From Mycobacterium sp. 1274756.6 (GTDB lineage: Bacteria > Actinomycetota > Actinomycetes > Mycobacteriales > Mycobacteriaceae), in NCBI RefSeq assembly GCF_001668625.1, contig NZ_LZLJ01000023.1, positions 1 through 37,566 on the forward strand: a stretch of DNA of 37,566 nt. The letters are read 5' to 3'. Under the pieces are notes generated by a model. It saw only the letters and a list, made by a program, of their open reading frames with translations, did not search any database and was not told where the DNA came from. Below, piece by piece: positions 1 to 8,455 of this stretch; position 1 is the stretch's first letter, and every line of letters begins with the position of its first letter. The position numbers and the translations under genes were made by a program.

Positions 1-356
1 AGTTCGGGGGGCAGTTTCGGTCCGGTCAGGCAGCGCCGAGGCCGGATGCGGGCACCTTGGCGGAAGCGGCGGGTGATCTCTCGGGGTGGGATGTGGAGGC
101 GTTCCCACAGGGCGGCGCGGATCGCATCGGCCGCGCCGCGTTCGGGGCTGGGTTCGGCCAGCTCGTCGAAGTAGCGATACATCAGACCGCGGTTGACCCG
201 CTCCTGAGTTTCCAGGCGTTCGGCGACGTCGAGGCGAAACGCGGTGTCTGCCAGCGTCGAGGAGGTCTGGCGCAATACTTGGTGGGCGGCGTCGATGGCG
301 TCCAGGGCGGCGCGGATCTGGTCCTGCGCCGCCTGCGGAGTCATCGCTGTAGCCAT
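1..356 (-). CDS. DUF222 / 13E12-repeat family protein, 5' part (runs off left edge)
   Basis: Only the first 118 codons are in the window. The reading frame is open to base 1. The protein begins MATAMTPQAAQDQIRAAL and contains a helical segment followed by the basic stretch TRRFRQGARIRPRR near residues 92-105. This matches the N-terminal DUF222 domain of the actinobacterial 13E12-repeat family, whose full members usually carry a C-terminal HNH nuclease motif; that part lies outside the window. The function of the family is not established; many copies occur per mycobacterial genome and some are integration targets of prophages. ATG at 356 was chosen; a second in-frame ATG lies at 344. A TAGCGT -10-like hexamer sits seven bases before the upstream ATG. 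The gene is not part of the nuo operon: 111 bases separate it from the nuoN stop codon. Confidence 0.72.
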   Translation of the reverse strand, partial: MATAMTPQAAQDQIRAALDAIDAAHQVLRQTSSTLADTAFRLDVAERLETQERVNRGLMYRYFDELAEPSPERGAADAIRAALWERLHIPPREITRRFRQGARIRPRRCLTGPKLPPE

Positions 357-363
357 ACCCCCG

Positions 364-369
364 ACGCTA
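364..369 (-). promoter_or_regulatory. -10-like element of the DUF222 gene
   Basis: On the minus strand TAGCGT fits the mycobacterial TANNNT -10 pattern. It is followed by seven bases and then ATG at 356, so transcription could start at or next to the start codon (leaderless mRNA). No convincing -35 is visible. Confidence 0.3.
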
Positions 370-418
370 AAAACGCCGACCGACACAACCACCGCCCACA
401 CCGACCCGCCCGACAAAT

Positions 419-449
419 CTGTGGACAAACCCCCAACTGTGGATAAACC
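419..449. repeat. Two DnaA-box-like direct repeats
   Basis: CTGTGGACAAACC (419-431) and CTGTGGATAAACC (437-449) agree at 12 of 13 bases with an 18-base period. Read on the minus strand they contain TTGTCCACA and TTATCCACA, both good DnaA-box sequences; the first is the common actinobacterial form. They lie between the nuoN stop and the DUF222 start, 64-93 bases upstream of that gene. The rest of the 357-467 interval shows nothing else I can name. Confidence 0.5.
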
Positions 450-467
450 GGCCCCCGGCGGGAGCGC

Positions 468-2045
468 TCAGCGTACGAACGCGGTCGCGGCGTCCACCAG
501 GTCGAAGACCGGCTGCGGCAGCACCCCGAGCAGCACGGTGACCGCGGCGCAGAGCGCGATCGCGGCCTTGGCCAGCACGCCCGGGACCATCACCTGCGGG
601 GTCTGCTCTGAGGGCTCGGTGAAGAACATCAGCAGGATCACCCGCACGTAGAAGTAGGCCGCGACCCCACTGGCCACCACCCCGACGATCACCAGCGGCA
701 CCGCCCCGCCCTCGGCGGCCGCCTTGAACACCGCGAACTTGCTGGTGAACCCGCTGGTCAACGGGATCCCGGCGAACGCGAGCAGAAACAGCGAAAACAT
801 CAGCCCCACCAGCGGGGAGCGGCGGCCCAACCCGGCCCAGCGGCTCATATCGGGTTCCTCGACGCCGTCGGCGCCGCGCACCAACCCGACGATCGCGAAC
901 GCCCCGACCGTCGAGAAGCTGTAGGCGATCAGGTAGAACACCGTCGCCGAGACGCCGGCCGGGATCGCGGCGATCACCCCGGTGAGGATGAACCCGACGT
1001 GCGACACCGAGGAGTAGGCGAGCATCCGTTTGACGTCGCTCTGGTTCACCGCGGCGATCGTGGCCACCGTCATCGTCGCGATGGCCGCCAGCCACAAAAC
1101 CGGGCGCCACTGGTCGTGCATCGGCGGGAACGCGACGTAGACCACCCGCAGCAGCGCACCGAAGGCGGCGACCTTGGTCGCCGAGGCCATGAACCCGGTG
1201 ATCGGGGTGGGCGCGCCGACGTAGACGTCGGGGATCCAGGAGTGGAACGGCACCGCGCCGACCTTGAACAGCAGCCCGACCGCCAGCAGGGCGGCGCCCA
1301 GCAGTGCCATCGTGTCCACGCCGTGGTCGGCGATCGCCTCGGCGATCCCGGCCAGCGACAGGGTGCCGGTGGTCCCGTAGAGCAGCGCGACCCCGAACAA
1401 GAAGAACGCCGAGGAGAACGCGCCCAGCAGGAAGTATTTGAGCGCCGCCTCCTGCGACATCAGCCGGCGGTGCCGGGCGAGCCCGCAGAGCAGATACAGC
1501 GGCAGCGAGAGCACTTCCAGCCCGACGAACATCGTCAGCAGGTCGTTGGCGGCGGGGAACACCAGCATCCCGCCGACCGAGAACAGGGTCAGCGGGAACA
1601 CCTCGGTCTGCATCACCCCGGCTTGGGCCGCCACCCGCTCGGCGGGACTGCCCGGGATCGCCGCGCCCTGCGGGGTGAACGAGTCCAGCCCGCGACCGGC
1701 CGCGCCGGCGCTGACTCCGACGCGGGCGGGGGCTGCCGCGGTGCGTTCGGCGATGAGGATCACGGCCATGATCGCCACCACCAGCACCGCGCCCTGGATC
1801 AACAGCACCGGCCGGTCGACGGCGACCGAACCCAACAACGCGGTGCGGCCGAAGGTTTCGACACCGCCGGCGATCACGGTCAACGCGACGAGCGCGGCGA
1901 CCAGCCCGCCGAGTGACAGGGCCACCTGGGCGGGGTAGCGGTAGCGGCGCGGGGCAAGCGCCTCCACCAACAGGCCGGCGACCGCCGCGCCGAACACGAT
2001 CAGCAGCGGCAGCAGCACGGAGTATTCGATGCTGGGTGTGCTCAT
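468..2045 (-). CDS. nuoN: NADH-quinone oxidoreductase subunit N
   Basis: This is one of three antiporter-like proton-pumping subunits in the membrane arm of complex I. The 525-residue protein is strongly hydrophobic throughout. Key charged residues of the family are visible: a Glu in GLEVLSL (about residue 177), Lys in EAALKYFLLG (203), Lys in LLFKVGAVPFHSW (261) and Lys in SATKVAAFGAL (291). A less conserved hydrophilic insert at about residues 100-145 also occurs in M. tuberculosis NuoN as I recall it. It is the last gene of the nuo operon. The nuoM stop and this ATG share one base (TGATG). A GTG immediately before the ATG, at 2048, is an alternative start that adds one residue. The length is normal for mycobacterial NuoN. 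Confidence 0.95.
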   Translation of the reverse strand: MSTPSIEYSVLLPLLIVFGAAVAGLLVEALAPRRYRYPAQVALSLGGLVAALVALTVIAGGVETFGRTALLGSVAVDRPVLLIQGAVLVVAIMAVILIAERTAAAPARVGVSAGAAGRGLDSFTPQGAAIPGSPAERVAAQAGVMQTEVFPLTLFSVGGMLVFPAANDLLTMFVGLEVLSLPLYLLCGLARHRRLMSQEAALKYFLLGAFSSAFFLFGVALLYGTTGTLSLAGIAEAIADHGVDTMALLGAALLAVGLLFKVGAVPFHSWIPDVYVGAPTPITGFMASATKVAAFGALLRVVYVAFPPMHDQWRPVLWLAAIATMTVATIAAVNQSDVKRMLAYSSVSHVGFILTGVIAAIPAGVSATVFYLIAYSFSTVGAFAIVGLVRGADGVEEPDMSRWAGLGRRSPLVGLMFSLFLLAFAGIPLTSGFTSKFAVFKAAAEGGAVPLVIVGVVASGVAAYFYVRVILLMFFTEPSEQTPQVMVPGVLAKAAIALCAAVTVLLGVLPQPVFDLVDAATAFVR

Positions 2046-3586
2046 CACGGCCCCTCGGCGGTCAGCGGCGGCGGGTCATGGTGGCCGGTGGTGGTCATGG
2101 TGTGCGCGACGGCCGGGTTGATCAGATCGAGCACCGGCTTGGGGTAGAAGCCCAGGAACAGCAGCAGCGCGATGAGCGGGGCGACCACCACCAGTTCGCG
2201 GGGCACCAGGTCGGCGAGCCGTTCGGTGCCGCGCGCCACCGGACCGGTCATCAACCGCTGGTAGAGCCAGAGCATGTAGATCGAGGACAGCACCAGTGCG
2301 GTCGTGCCGAACACCGCCGCCAGCCAGTAGCGGTTGAATGTGCCGATCAGCACCAGGAATTCGCTGATGAACGGGGCCAGCCCGGGCAGCGAGAGGGTCG
2401 CCATCGCCGCGACCAGGAAGGTGCCCGCCAACACCGGGGCGCGTTTTTGCACGCCGCCGTAATCGGCGATGGCACGCGACCCGCCGTGCCGGGCGATCAG
2501 GAACCCGGCGATCAGGAACACCGCGGCGGTGGAGATGCCGTGGTTGAACATGTACAGCGTGGAGCCGGCCTGACCCTGCGAGGTCATCACGAAGATGCCC
2601 AGGATGATGAACCCGAAGTGCGAGATCGAGGTGTAGGCGATCAGCCGCATGATGTCGGTCTGGCCGATGGCCACCAGCGCCCCGTAGACCACCCCGACGA
2701 CCGCCAGCGTGATGATCGCCGGCCGGAAGTAGGTGGAGGCCTCCGGGAACAGTTGCAGGCAGTAGCGCAGCATGCCGAAGGTGCCGACCTTGTCCATCAC
2801 CGCCATCATCAGCACTGCCGACGCCGGGGTGGCCTCGACCGCCGCGTCGGGCAGCCAGCGGTGGAACGGCCACAGCGGCGCCTTGATCGCGAACGCGAAC
2901 ATGAACCCGAGGAACAGCGCCTTGAGCACGCCGGGGTCCACCGCGGTGGAGTCGGGTGCGAACGCGGCCACCGCGGTGCGGAAATCGAAGGTGCCGGTGC
3001 CGTGCTGGGCGGTGACCACATACACCCCGATCACCGCGGCCAGCATGATCAACCCACCGAAGAGGTTGTACAGCAGGAACTTCAGGGCGGCCTGCGAGCG
3101 GCGGGCGCCGGTGCCGAAGCCCCCGATGAGGAAGTACATCGGGATGAGCATGGCCTCGAAGAACACGTAGAACAGCAGGATGTCCAACGAGACCAGGGAG
3201 ATCAGCACCATCGATTCCACGGTCAACGTCAGCGCGACGTAGGCGTGCACGCCGCGGCGCCGCTGCCCGCCGTCATGCCAGCCGGCCAGCAGCAGCAGCG
3301 GCACCAGCACGGTGGTGAGCAGCACCAGCACCACCGCGATGCCGTCCACACCGAGGGTGTAGCCGGCACCGAACGACGGGATCCAGGAATGGGATTCGAC
3401 GAACTGGTAGGTCTCGCCGCCGGTGTCGAAGCCGGCGGTGACCACCAGCGAGACCGCCAGGGCCACGACGCTGACGCCCAGCCCGACGTACTTCGCCAGC
3501 TGCGGGCGGCCCGCGGGGAGCACCATCACCAGTACCGCGCCGGCGATCGGGACCAGCCAGAGCAGGGAGAGCCACGGAGCGGTCAT
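2045..3586 (-). CDS. nuoM: NADH-quinone oxidoreductase subunit M
   Basis: Antiporter-like proton-translocating subunit of the complex I membrane arm, 513 residues. Residues important in E. coli NuoM are at almost the same positions: Glu144 in FFEAMLIPMY, Lys235 in AIKAPLWPFHRWLP and Lys266 in MDKVGTFG. The frame stays open upstream, but the translated extension is arginine-rich shadow sequence of nuoL read in another frame. The start was placed at ATG 3586, which begins [13 protein letters not shown] and overlaps the nuoL stop by one base. A GTG directly precedes the ATG, the same GTGATG arrangement seen at the nuoM/nuoN junction. Translational coupling to nuoL is likely. Confidence 0.95.
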   Translation of the reverse strand: MTAPWLSLLWLVPIAGAVLVMVLPAGRPQLAKYVGLGVSVVALAVSLVVTAGFDTGGETYQFVESHSWIPSFGAGYTLGVDGIAVVLVLLTTVLVPLLLLAGWHDGGQRRRGVHAYVALTLTVESMVLISLVSLDILLFYVFFEAMLIPMYFLIGGFGTGARRSQAALKFLLYNLFGGLIMLAAVIGVYVVTAQHGTGTFDFRTAVAAFAPDSTAVDPGVLKALFLGFMFAFAIKAPLWPFHRWLPDAAVEATPASAVLMMAVMDKVGTFGMLRYCLQLFPEASTYFRPAIITLAVVGVVYGALVAIGQTDIMRLIAYTSISHFGFIILGIFVMTSQGQAGSTLYMFNHGISTAAVFLIAGFLIARHGGSRAIADYGGVQKRAPVLAGTFLVAAMATLSLPGLAPFISEFLVLIGTFNRYWLAAVFGTTALVLSSIYMLWLYQRLMTGPVARGTERLADLVPRELVVVAPLIALLLFLGFYPKPVLDLINPAVAHTMTTTGHHDPPPLTAEGP

Positions 3587-5508
3587 CACAGCTGCACCGC
3601 CAGGATCACGGCGGTCAGCAGGACCGCGCCGGCCAGCATCGTCAACGCGTAGGTGCGCGCGTAGCCGGTCTGTAGACCGCGCAGCCACGACGACATCCGG
3701 CGCACCAGCGCGGCCAGGGCGTTGACCGAACCGTCCACCGCCACATCGTCGGCGGTGGCCAGTGCGCGCGCCATGCCGTCACCGGGGCGCATCAGCAGGG
3801 TTTCGTTGACGGCGTCGCCGTAGAGGTCGCGTCGGGCGGCGACGGTTAGTGCCGACACGTCGGTGGGCGCGGTCACCGGCACCGGGCGGGTGCCGTACAT
3901 CCGGTAGGCCACCGCGATCCCGGCCAGCACCACCGCGAAGGTGACCGCCCCGCTCACCCACGCCGGGACGACGTGGTCGACCTCCACCGCGCCCAGCGGG
4001 GCGACGACCGGTTCCAGCCAGCGCGCCAGGGTGCTGCCGCCGGCGAGCAGCAGCCCGGAGAACGCGGCACCGATCGCCAGCACGATCATCGGCCAGGTCA
4101 TCACCCGCGGCGCCTCGTGCGGATGCTGCAGGGCGCGTTCGTCGTTCACTTCGCTCGGTTCGGTGGTCCAGCGGCGCTGCCCGTGGAAGGTCATCAGCAT
4201 GACCCGGGTCATGTAGAAGGCGGTGATGGCCGCGCCCAGCACGGCCACCCCGCCGAGCACCGCGCCACGCGTCCCGCCGGCGGCCAGGGCGGCCTCGATG
4301 ATGGCGTCCTTGGACCAGAACCCGGCGAACGGCGGCACCCCGATGATCGCCAGATAACAGATCCCGAAGGTGATGTAGGTGACCGGCAGGAAGGTGCGTA
4401 GCGCGCCGTAGCGGCGCATGTCCTGTTCGTCGTTCATCCCGTGCATCACCGCCCCGGAGCCCAGGAAGAGGCCGGCTTTGAAGAAGCCGTGGGTGAGCAG
4501 GTGCAGGATCGCGAACGCGTAACCGGCGGCCCCCAGTCCGGCCGCCAGCACCATGTAGCCGATCTGGCTGATCGTCGAGGCCGCCAGGGCGCGTTTGATG
4601 TCGTCCTTGGCGCAGCCGATGATCGCCCCGAACAGCAGGGTGGCCGCGCCGACCACGACGACGGCCAGCCGGGCGTCGGCGGACAGGTCGAAGATCGGTC
4701 CGGACCGCACGATCAGGTACACCCCGGCGGTGACCATGGTGGCGGCGTGGATCAGCGCCGAGACCGGGGTGGGGCCCTCCATGGCGTCGAACAACCAGGC
4801 CTGCACCGGGATCTGGGCGGATTTGGCGCACGCGCCGAGCAGCAGCAGCAGCCCGATGGCGGTGAGCATGCCCCGGGAGGCGCCCGGCGCGGCGGTGAAC
4901 ACCTCGTCGTAGGACAGCGTGCCGAACGCGGCGAACATCGCGAACATCGCCAGCGCCAGGCCGAAGTCGCCGACCCGGTTGGAGACGAACGCTTTCTTGC
5001 CGGCGGCCGCGGCGGTGGGACGGACGTACCAGAACCCGATCAGCAGGTAGGACGCCAGCCCGACTCCCTCCCAGCCCAGGTAGAGCACCAGGTAGTTGTC
5101 GGCGACCACCAGCAGCAGCATCGCGGCGACGAACAGGTTGAGGTAGGCGAAGAAGCGCCGCCGGTCGGTGTCGGCGGCCAGGTAACCGATCGAGTAGATG
5201 TGGATCAGCGCGCCGACCCCGGTGATCAGCAGGACGAAACAGATCGACAGCGGGTCGATCAGCAGCCCGAAGTCCACCCGCAGCTCGGCGACCGGCACCC
5301 AGCTGAACAGGGTGCTGCGCAACGCCCGATCGGCGGCGTCGCGGCCGAGCAGCTCCACCAGCAACACCAGCCCGATGCCGAAGGAGCCGAGGACGGTCGC
5401 GCAGCCCAGCAGGTGCCCCCAGCGGTCACTGCGCCGCCCGGCCAACAGCAGCACCAGGGCTCCGGCCGACGGCAGCGCCACCAGCAGCGCACTGAGCGTG
5501 GATGTCAT
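3586..5508 (-). CDS. nuoL: NADH-quinone oxidoreductase subunit L
   Basis: Largest antiporter-like subunit at the distal end of the complex I membrane arm, 640 residues. Visible family residues are Glu147 in [17 protein letters not shown], Asp181 in NRVGDFG, Lys229 in [10 protein letters not shown] and His254 in [10 protein letters not shown]. The C-terminal part from about residue 520 has further hydrophobic segments and a long polar stretch, consistent with the lateral helix region of the family. The open frame extends upstream into nuoK, but that extension is a shadow. The chosen ATG at 5508 begins [16 protein letters not shown] and lies eight bases after the nuoK stop. Confidence 0.95.
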   Translation of the reverse strand: MTSTLSALLVALPSAGALVLLLAGRRSDRWGHLLGCATVLGSFGIGLVLLVELLGRDAADRALRSTLFSWVPVAELRVDFGLLIDPLSICFVLLITGVGALIHIYSIGYLAADTDRRRFFAYLNLFVAAMLLLVVADNYLVLYLGWEGVGLASYLLIGFWYVRPTAAAAGKKAFVSNRVGDFGLALAMFAMFAAFGTLSYDEVFTAAPGASRGMLTAIGLLLLLGACAKSAQIPVQAWLFDAMEGPTPVSALIHAATMVTAGVYLIVRSGPIFDLSADARLAVVVVGAATLLFGAIIGCAKDDIKRALAASTISQIGYMVLAAGLGAAGYAFAILHLLTHGFFKAGLFLGSGAVMHGMNDEQDMRRYGALRTFLPVTYITFGICYLAIIGVPPFAGFWSKDAIIEAALAAGGTRGAVLGGVAVLGAAITAFYMTRVMLMTFHGQRRWTTEPSEVNDERALQHPHEAPRVMTWPMIVLAIGAAFSGLLLAGGSTLARWLEPVVAPLGAVEVDHVVPAWVSGAVTFAVVLAGIAVAYRMYGTRPVPVTAPTDVSALTVAARRDLYGDAVNETLLMRPGDGMARALATADDVAVDGSVNALAALVRRMSSWLRGLQTGYARTYALTMLAGAVLLTAVILAVQL

Positions 5509-5516
5509 CGGCGCCC

Positions 5517-5816
5517 TCAGCCCTTGAGCAGGTTCACGTCGTCGACCGAAGCCGATCTGCGGGCACGGAAGATGGTCATGATGATCGCCAGGCCCACCAC
5601 CACCTCGCAGGCGGCGACCACCATGGTGAAGAACGCGACCACCTGACCGTCGAGCTGGCCGTGGTGGCGGGCGAAGGTGACGAACGCCAGGTTCACCGCG
5701 TTGAGCATCAACTCGATGCACATGAACATCACCAGCGCGTTGCGCCGCAACAACACTCCGGCGGCGCCGATGGTGAACAGCAGCGCCGACAGGTAGAGGT
5801 AGTTATTCGGGTTCAA
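5517..5816 (-). CDS. nuoK: NADH-quinone oxidoreductase subunit K
   Basis: Small membrane subunit of complex I, 99 residues with three transmembrane segments. The two membrane-buried glutamates essential in the family are present: Glu35 in [13 protein letters not shown] and Glu71 in [13 protein letters not shown]. The start codon is TTG: no ATG or GTG is available before an in-frame stop, the protein must begin [12 protein letters not shown], and a good Shine-Dalgarno sequence (GAGGAGG) lies about eight bases upstream. The TTG overlaps the nuoJ stop as TTGA, so coupled translation is likely. Confidence 0.94.
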   Translation of the reverse strand: MNPNNYLYLSALLFTIGAAGVLLRRNALVMFMCIELMLNAVNLAFVTFARHHGQLDGQVVAFFTMVVAACEVVVGLAIIMTIFRARRSASVDDVNLLKG

Positions 5817-6622
5817 CGGGGATCCTCCTCACCGGGGGTGGTCGAACCGGCCGCGGGGCGGGCGTCGCCCGAGCGGGCCACCGTGCGGTGGGCCAGCACC
5901 GAGGGCACCGAGAGCTCGGCGAACGAGCCGTCGGGCAGCAGCGCCGCGATGTCGACGGCGTTGTGGCGGGCATACACACCCGGGGTCGGCAGCGGGGTGG
6001 GGTGCCCGCCGTGCCGGAACCGCCGGATCGACAGCTCGCGCTGGGTGGGCCGCGCGACCAGCCGCTCCCGGTGCGCCAGTACCATCGCCGCGAGCACCGC
6101 GGTGATCAGCAGCGCCCCGGTCAACTCGAACGCCCACAGGTAGCGGCTGAAGATCAGCTCGGCCAGGCCCTCCACGTTGCCCTGCCCGGCGGCGGGGCCC
6201 GCGGCGCTCGGCGCGCTGAGATGGGTTGCGCCTGCCCCGATCCCGGCGATCAGCAGTACACCGAACCCGAGCCCCGCCACCACGGAGGCGATCCGCTGCC
6301 CGCGCAGCGTCTCCACCAGCGATTCCGCGGAGTCCACCCCGATGAGCATCATCACGAACAGGAACAGCATCATCACCGCGCCGGTGTAGACGACGATCTG
6401 CACCACGCCGAGGAACATCGCGTCCTGCACGAAGTAGAACACCGCAAGGATCAGCATCGTCATCGCCAGGAACAGGGCGGAGTAGACGGCCTTGGCCGCG
6501 GCGACCACCCCGACCGCGCCGACCACCGCGAGCACACCGAGCAGCCAGAACGTCACCGCCTCACCGGTTCCGGTTCGGGTGACCGGTTCGGCGGCCTGCG
6601 CGACCGTGGCGACGATACCCAT
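5813..6622 (-). CDS. nuoJ: NADH-quinone oxidoreductase subunit J
   Basis: Membrane subunit of complex I, 269 residues. Five hydrophobic segments occupy roughly residues 22-190. The [17 protein letters not shown] segment is the conserved third helix that carries the pi-bulge linked to quinone-coupled conformational change. From about residue 190 there is a long polar C-terminal tail, typical of actinobacterial NuoJ and absent from shorter E. coli-type proteins. ATG at 6622 overlaps the nuoI stop by one base (TGATG). Confidence 0.94.
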   Translation of the reverse strand: MGIVATVAQAAEPVTRTGTGEAVTFWLLGVLAVVGAVGVVAAAKAVYSALFLAMTMLILAVFYFVQDAMFLGVVQIVVYTGAVMMLFLFVMMLIGVDSAESLVETLRGQRIASVVAGLGFGVLLIAGIGAGATHLSAPSAAGPAAGQGNVEGLAELIFSRYLWAFELTGALLITAVLAAMVLAHRERLVARPTQRELSIRRFRHGGHPTPLPTPGVYARHNAVDIAALLPDGSFAELSVPSVLAHRTVARSGDARPAAGSTTPGEEDPR

Positions 6623-7191
6623 CAGGCCCGGCCCTGCCGAACCCGGTCGAGCATCGCGAACAGGTCCGGGTTGTCCTGCAACCCGTCCGCGGTGACGTTG
6701 CCCAGGTAGTAGTCCTTGTCGGTGGCGCCGGGCGGCATCGGGTGCGGGGGAGCGGTCATCCCCGGCTCCAGCGGCGCGAGCAACTGCTCGCGCTCCCAGA
6801 TCATGTCGGCGCGGTTGTCCGCGGCGATCTCGTAGTCGTTGGTCATGGTCAGCGCTCGGGTGGGGCAGGCCTCCACGCAGTAGCCGCAGCCGATGCAGCG
6901 CAGGTAGTTGATCTGATACACCCGCCCGTAGCGTTCACCGGGGGAGTAGCGCTCCTCGTCGGTGTTGTCGGCGGCCTCCACGTAGATCGCGTCGGCGGGG
7001 CAGGCCCAGGCGCACAGTTCGCAGCCGATGCACTTCTCCAGCCCGTCGGGGTGGCGGTTGAGGCGGTGCCGGCCGTGGAAGCGTTTGGCGGTGGGCTTCT
7101 TCTGCTCGGGGTAGCCGTCGTTGATCGGCTTTTTGAACATCGTCGACAGCGTCACGCCGAACCCGGCGAGCGCGTCGGTGAACTTAGCCAT
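6622..7191 (-). CDS. nuoI: NADH-quinone oxidoreductase subunit I (2x[4Fe-4S])
   Basis: Ferredoxin-like subunit of the complex I peripheral arm, 189 residues. It carries clusters N6a and N6b and passes electrons toward NuoB. Two CxxCxxCxxxCP motifs are visible: Cys54/57/60/64 ([12 protein letters not shown]) and Cys99/102/105/109 ([12 protein letters not shown]). As usual, the last cysteine of each motif would ligate the other cluster. The C-terminal extension after about residue 125 is polar and proline-rich. The start at ATG 7191 overlaps the nuoH stop by eight bases, and a strong AAGGAGGAAG ribosome site lies inside the end of nuoH. Confidence 0.96.
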   Translation of the reverse strand: MAKFTDALAGFGVTLSTMFKKPINDGYPEQKKPTAKRFHGRHRLNRHPDGLEKCIGCELCAWACPADAIYVEAADNTDEERYSPGERYGRVYQINYLRCIGCGYCVEACPTRALTMTNDYEIAADNRADMIWEREQLLAPLEPGMTAPPHPMPPGATDKDYYLGNVTADGLQDNPDLFAMLDRVRQGRA

Positions 7192-8455
7192 GGACTTCCT
7201 CCTTGCTCACCACGGCACCGCGCCGACCGGCCGACGCGCCGGGCAGCGGCGGCACCGGGAACCCGCCGTCGGGTGCGGGTGGGGGCGGCGCGTCGAGGAC
7301 ACCGCGCCGTTGCGAGGGCGGTGCGTAGCCGTGTACCGCGCTGAACCGCCGGTGCAGAAACATCACCAGCGCCACCGCGGTGAGGGTGCTGAGCGCCGCC
7401 AGCAGCGGGGTCCAGTGCGGGTAGCCGTCGTTGCGCAGGCTGCGGATCACCGCGGCGGCCATCACCCACAGCAGGGCGGTGGGGATGAGGATCTTCCAGC
7501 CCAGCGCCATGAACTGGTCGTAGCGCAGCCGCGGCAGGGTGGCCCGCAGCCAGATGTAGACGAACAGCAGGCCCCACACCTTCGCGGTGAACCACAGCAC
7601 CGGCCACCAGCCGGTGTTGACTCCGTCGATCATGTTGACCGGCCAGGGCGCATGCCAGCCGCCCAGGAAGATGGTGACCGCCACCGCCGAGACCGTGGTC
7701 ATGTTGATGTACTCGCCGAGGAAGAACATGGCGAACTTCAGCGACGAGTACTCGGTGTGGAAGCCGCCGACGAGTTCGCCCTCGGCTTCGGGCAGGTCGA
7801 ACGGCGCGCGGTTGGTCTCCCCGACCATGGCGGTCAGGTAGACCAGGAACGAGGGCAGCAGCAGGAACGCGAACCACACCCGGTCCTGCGCGGCGACGAT
7901 GCCCGAGGTCGACATGGTGCCCGCGTAGAGGAAGACCGCCGCGAACGCCAGGCCCATCGCGACCTCGTAGGAGATCACCTGGGCGGTGGACCGGATCCCG
8001 CCCAGCAGCGGGTAGGTGGAGCCCGACGACCAGCCGGCCAGGATGATCCCGTACACCCCGACCGAGGACATGGCCAGCACGAACAGCACCGCCACCGGCA
8101 GGTCGGTGAGCTGCAGCGCGGTCTGGTGGCCGAACACGCTGACCTGCGGCCCGAACGGGATCACCGCGAACGCGGTGATCGCCGGGATCACCGAGATGAC
8201 CGGGGCGAGGGTGTAGATCACCCGGTCGGCGTCGGTGGGCATGATGCCCTCCTTGAGGGCGAGCTTGATCCCGTCGGCCAGGCTCTGCAACCACCCGCCC
8301 GGCCCGACCCGGTTGGGGCCGGGCCGCATCTGCATATGCCCGAGGACTTTCCGCTCGATGACGATCGCGAACAGCACGGTCAGCAGCAGGTAGACGAAGA
8401 CCGCCAGCGTCTTGGCGATGATCAGCCACCACACGTCGTTGCCGAAACCGGTCAT
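7184..8455 (-). CDS. nuoH: NADH-quinone oxidoreductase subunit H
   Basis: Membrane subunit that joins the peripheral and membrane arms of complex I and forms part of the quinone chamber; 423 residues. Diagnostic motifs are [11 protein letters not shown] (residues 44-54) and the cytoplasmic loop [20 protein letters not shown] (213-232), which carries the invariant acidic residues. About eight hydrophobic helices are apparent, followed by a proline-rich soluble tail of about 60 residues. The upstream open frame is arginine-rich shadow of nuoG. ATG 8455 overlaps the nuoG stop as ATGA. Confidence 0.95.
   Translation of the reverse strand: MTGFGNDVWWLIIAKTLAVFVYLLLTVLFAIVIERKVLGHMQMRPGPNRVGPGGWLQSLADGIKLALKEGIMPTDADRVIYTLAPVISVIPAITAFAVIPFGPQVSVFGHQTALQLTDLPVAVLFVLAMSSVGVYGIILAGWSSGSTYPLLGGIRSTAQVISYEVAMGLAFAAVFLYAGTMSTSGIVAAQDRVWFAFLLLPSFLVYLTAMVGETNRAPFDLPEAEGELVGGFHTEYSSLKFAMFFLGEYINMTTVSAVAVTIFLGGWHAPWPVNMIDGVNTGWWPVLWFTAKVWGLLFVYIWLRATLPRLRYDQFMALGWKILIPTALLWVMAAAVIRSLRNDGYPHWTPLLAALSTLTAVALVMFLHRRFSAVHGYAPPSQRRGVLDAPPPPAPDGGFPVPPLPGASAGRRGAVVSKEEVHG

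Noticed and set aside
419..449. Chromosomal or plasmid replication origin
   Set aside because: Only two DnaA-like boxes, no AT-rich unwinding element, no dnaA, dnaN or rep gene nearby.
1913..3652. Plus-strand open frame of 579 codons opposite nuoM
   Set aside because: Histidine/glutamine/arginine-rich antisense shadow; nuoM has all expected residues on the other strand.
3587..3688. N-terminal extension of nuoM upstream of ATG 3586
   Set aside because: The extension is arginine-rich and overlaps the nuoL coding end; the family N-terminus begins at [10 protein letters not shown]. The same reasoning removes the extensions of nuoL, nuoH, nuoF, nuoE and nuoC.
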